DNA from: JAWKNZ01 sp041391425
Lineage (GTDB): Bacteria > Bdellovibrionota_B > Oligoflexia > Oligoflexales > JAWKNZ01
Direction of reading: 5' to 3'
Assembly (NCBI GenBank): GCA_041391425.1
Contig: JAWKNZ010000006.1
Coordinates: forward strand, 248,001-312,000
Length of the DNA: 64,000 nt
Shown here piece after piece: positions 62,527 through 64,000 of this stretch; the first letter of the stretch is position 1, and every line of letters starts with the position of its first letter. A program made the translations under genes and the position numbers. The notes below the pieces were generated by a model. That model searched no databases. It was given only the letters and a program-made list of their open reading frames with translations, and had not been told where the DNA came from.

Positions 62527-64000
62527 CTAGCTGGCTTTGTATACTTCACCATCGCTTAGGGTCATTTTAATGCCTTTACGCTTGCATAGGTCTATCAATC
62601 CCTTTTTGTCGACAGACTTAAGGTACGCATCTTCGAATTCAATGAGTCCATTTGCTAGTAGCTGAGTTAGGGATTCGTTTAGAAGGATGTTTCCGTCTGA
62701 TTTTTGTGTTTGCATATGACTTTGAATGAGTTGGGGCTTGTTTTCTCTGATCATATTTCCGACAGCTTCATTCAGCACCAATATCTCATGAGCTGCTAAG
62801 CGTCCACCTCCTTTTTTCTTTAATAAAGTTTGAGAAACAACTCCTTTGAGGGAGGTCGATAGCATAACGCGAATTTGTTCCTGCTGATCTGAAGGGAATT
62901 GATCAATGATTCTATCAATGGTTGAAACGGCAGTTGTTGTATGCAGCGTACCGAAAACCAAATGCCCTGTTTCGGCTGTTTCAATTGCAATATGTATTGT
63001 TTCTAAATCTCTCATTTCTCCGATAAGAATGATGTCTGGATCTTCGCGCAGTGCGGCTTTCAATGCTTTAGCAAAGGATTTTGTATGGCGCCCAACCTCT
63101 CTTTGATTTACTAAGCATTTTTGTTGCGTGTGAACAAATTCTATTGGATCTTCAATAGTTAATAGATGTTCTGCCCGTGTTTTATTGATGTGATCTAACA
63201 TAGCGGCCAAGGTGGTTGATTTACCACTGCCTGTTGGGCCTGTTACAAGAACCAATCCTTTGCTTAATTGACAAAATTTTAGCAAACTAGGTGGAATTCC
63301 AAGTTGTTCGGCAGTGAGAATGGTGGCGGGAATATGCCTCAATACTGCTCCAACCCCCCTATTGTTACGGAATAGGTTAACTCTAAAACGGCCCACTGAC
63401 GAAATCTCATAGGCGAAGTCAGTATCTGAAGATTCTATAAATTCGACTTTATTACTAGGGGGGATGATGGGATCAAGCAAATGCATTAATTGTTCAGACG
63501 ATAATAGATTTGAATCTCTCCTCGTTACCGAACCGTCGATACGGTATATGATTGGTTGTCCAGTTACTAAGTGGAGATCTGATGCTTTTTTACTAATCAT
63601 TTCTTTCAGAATATTATCGATAGAGTTTTCGCCACCTGAAACTTTTCCATCACCAAGAGGTCCGTATATAATTTTTCTATCCGCGTTGTTTTTGTTACCT
63701 CTTCTATCATAGGGAGCTTCTTTTTGAGTAGTGGAATTATCAGAAGCTGGTTGCTGTGGAGGGGGATTTTGTTCAAGTATTAAAGGTTTAGGGCTCTCAA
63801 TTACAGGGTTAAAATTATTTAGATTTTCTTGATCGTCAGTTTCTACATTGTCACTGGAAAATGCTATGTGGCCTATATCTTGGATCGGTTGAATAGGCAT
63901 ATCTTCTTGAATTTTTTGCTCATTATTTGCGATAGGGCTGTACGTCTGTATTGGAGAAAAATTTCTGCTATTTTTATCTTGTAGGGAGTTCTCTAAGGGG
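62527..64000 (-). CDS. pilT: PilT-family twitching/retraction ATPase (5' partial)
   Basis: At least 457 residues from ATG 63900; the frame stays open to the right window edge (a further 33 codons), so the true start may lie outside. The ATPase core is complete: ILKEMISKKASDLHL, VTGPTGSGKSTTLAAMLD (Walker A, near residue 222 from the ATG), EDPIEFVH, ALREDPDIILIGEMRD (Asp and Walker B boxes), TGHLVFGTLHTTTA (His box), and AAHEILVLNEAVGNMIRE (AIRNLIRE counterpart). It retracts type IV pili. The N-terminal ~110 residues are Gln, Asn and Pro rich and not part of normal PilT. Confidence 0.9.
   Translation of the reverse strand, partial: PLENSLQDKNSRNFSPIQTYSPIANNEQKIQEDMPIQPIQDIGHIAFSSDNVETDDQENLNNFNPVIESPKPLILEQNPPPQQPASDNSTTQKEAPYDRRGNKNNADRKIIYGPLGDGKVSGGENSIDNILKEMISKKASDLHLVTGQPIIYRIDGSVTRRDSNLLSSEQLMHLLDPIIPPSNKVEFIESSDTDFAYEISSVGRFRVNLFRNNRGVGAVLRHIPATILTAEQLGIPPSLLKFCQLSKGLVLVTGPTGSGKSTTLAAMLDHINKTRAEHLLTIEDPIEFVHTQQKCLVNQREVGRHTKSFAKALKAALREDPDIILIGEMRDLETIHIAIETAETGHLVFGTLHTTTAVSTIDRIIDQFPSDQQEQIRVMLSTSLKGVVSQTLLKKKGGGRLAAHEILVLNEAVGNMIRENKPQLIQSHMQTQKSDGNILLNESLTQLLANGLIEFEDAYLKSVDKKGLIDLCKRKGIKMTLSDGEVYKAS

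Overview
This is a low-GC bacterial chromosome segment with no phage, IS transposase, rRNA or tRNA that I can recognise. The lineage can only be inferred. A TIGR02147-type regulator next to lipoproteins beginning CGTRAGNP, abundant lipoproteins, an HPt protein, PilZ and pseudo-receiver proteins, a PilT ATPase and choice-of-anchor B proteins fit Bdellovibrionota/Oligoflexia (the former deltaproteobacteria) best. No single marker settles it.

Layout. 0-4 kb: tail of an unknown gene, a palindromic element, a SWIM-SNF2 helicase and cutA. 4-14 kb: mostly secreted or envelope proteins on the minus strand (Cys-rich lipoprotein, NodB-like protein, HExxH metalloprotease, a GT51 transglycosylase with an AsmA-like front, HemJ) plus one MBL hydrolase. 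14-23 kb: leuS, a TIGR02147/lipoprotein operon and fhs. 22-26 kb: two c-type cytochrome genes and a ruined mlaE. 26-38 kb: rdgB, bolA, a Tat amine oxidase, several small secreted or signalling proteins, two more broken genes and comM. 38-49 kb: argS, a cluster of degenerate-receiver/PilZ/TPR proteins, fba, rlmD and a second PilZ operon. 49-53 kb: an ABC1 kinase with hemW, and a Ca/Na antiporter. 53-58 kb: a four-gene gamma-glutamylation operon. 58-64 kb: a choice-of-anchor B/metal-binding pair, a broken M17 aminopeptidase and a pilT-like gene that runs off the right edge.

Two genome-scale themes stand out. First, at least twelve intergenic palindromic elements (about 100-185 bp, with 17-23 bp terminal inverted repeats) fall into five families. 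At least three, probably four, of these share one internal hairpin core, so they look like one diverging superfamily of non-autonomous elements. Second, five genes (mlaE, an alpha/beta hydrolase, a metallophosphoesterase, a REC-PilZ protein and an M17 aminopeptidase) carry frameshifts or stops, while all housekeeping genes (leuS, argS, fhs, fba, rlmD, comM, rdgB) are intact. That pattern suggests real gene decay rather than random sequencing error.

The best candidate for a coherent pathway is the 53.4-58.2 kb operon: a glutamine-synthetase-like ligase, an iron alcohol dehydrogenase, a class I amidotransferase hydrolase and an aldehyde dehydrogenase. The order of chemistry suggests glutamyl-protected oxidation of an amino alcohol such as ethanolamine. 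Other notable items are a lipoprotein gene whose acidic tail lies behind two in-frame amber codons, and a small gene whose only well-placed start codon is ATA.
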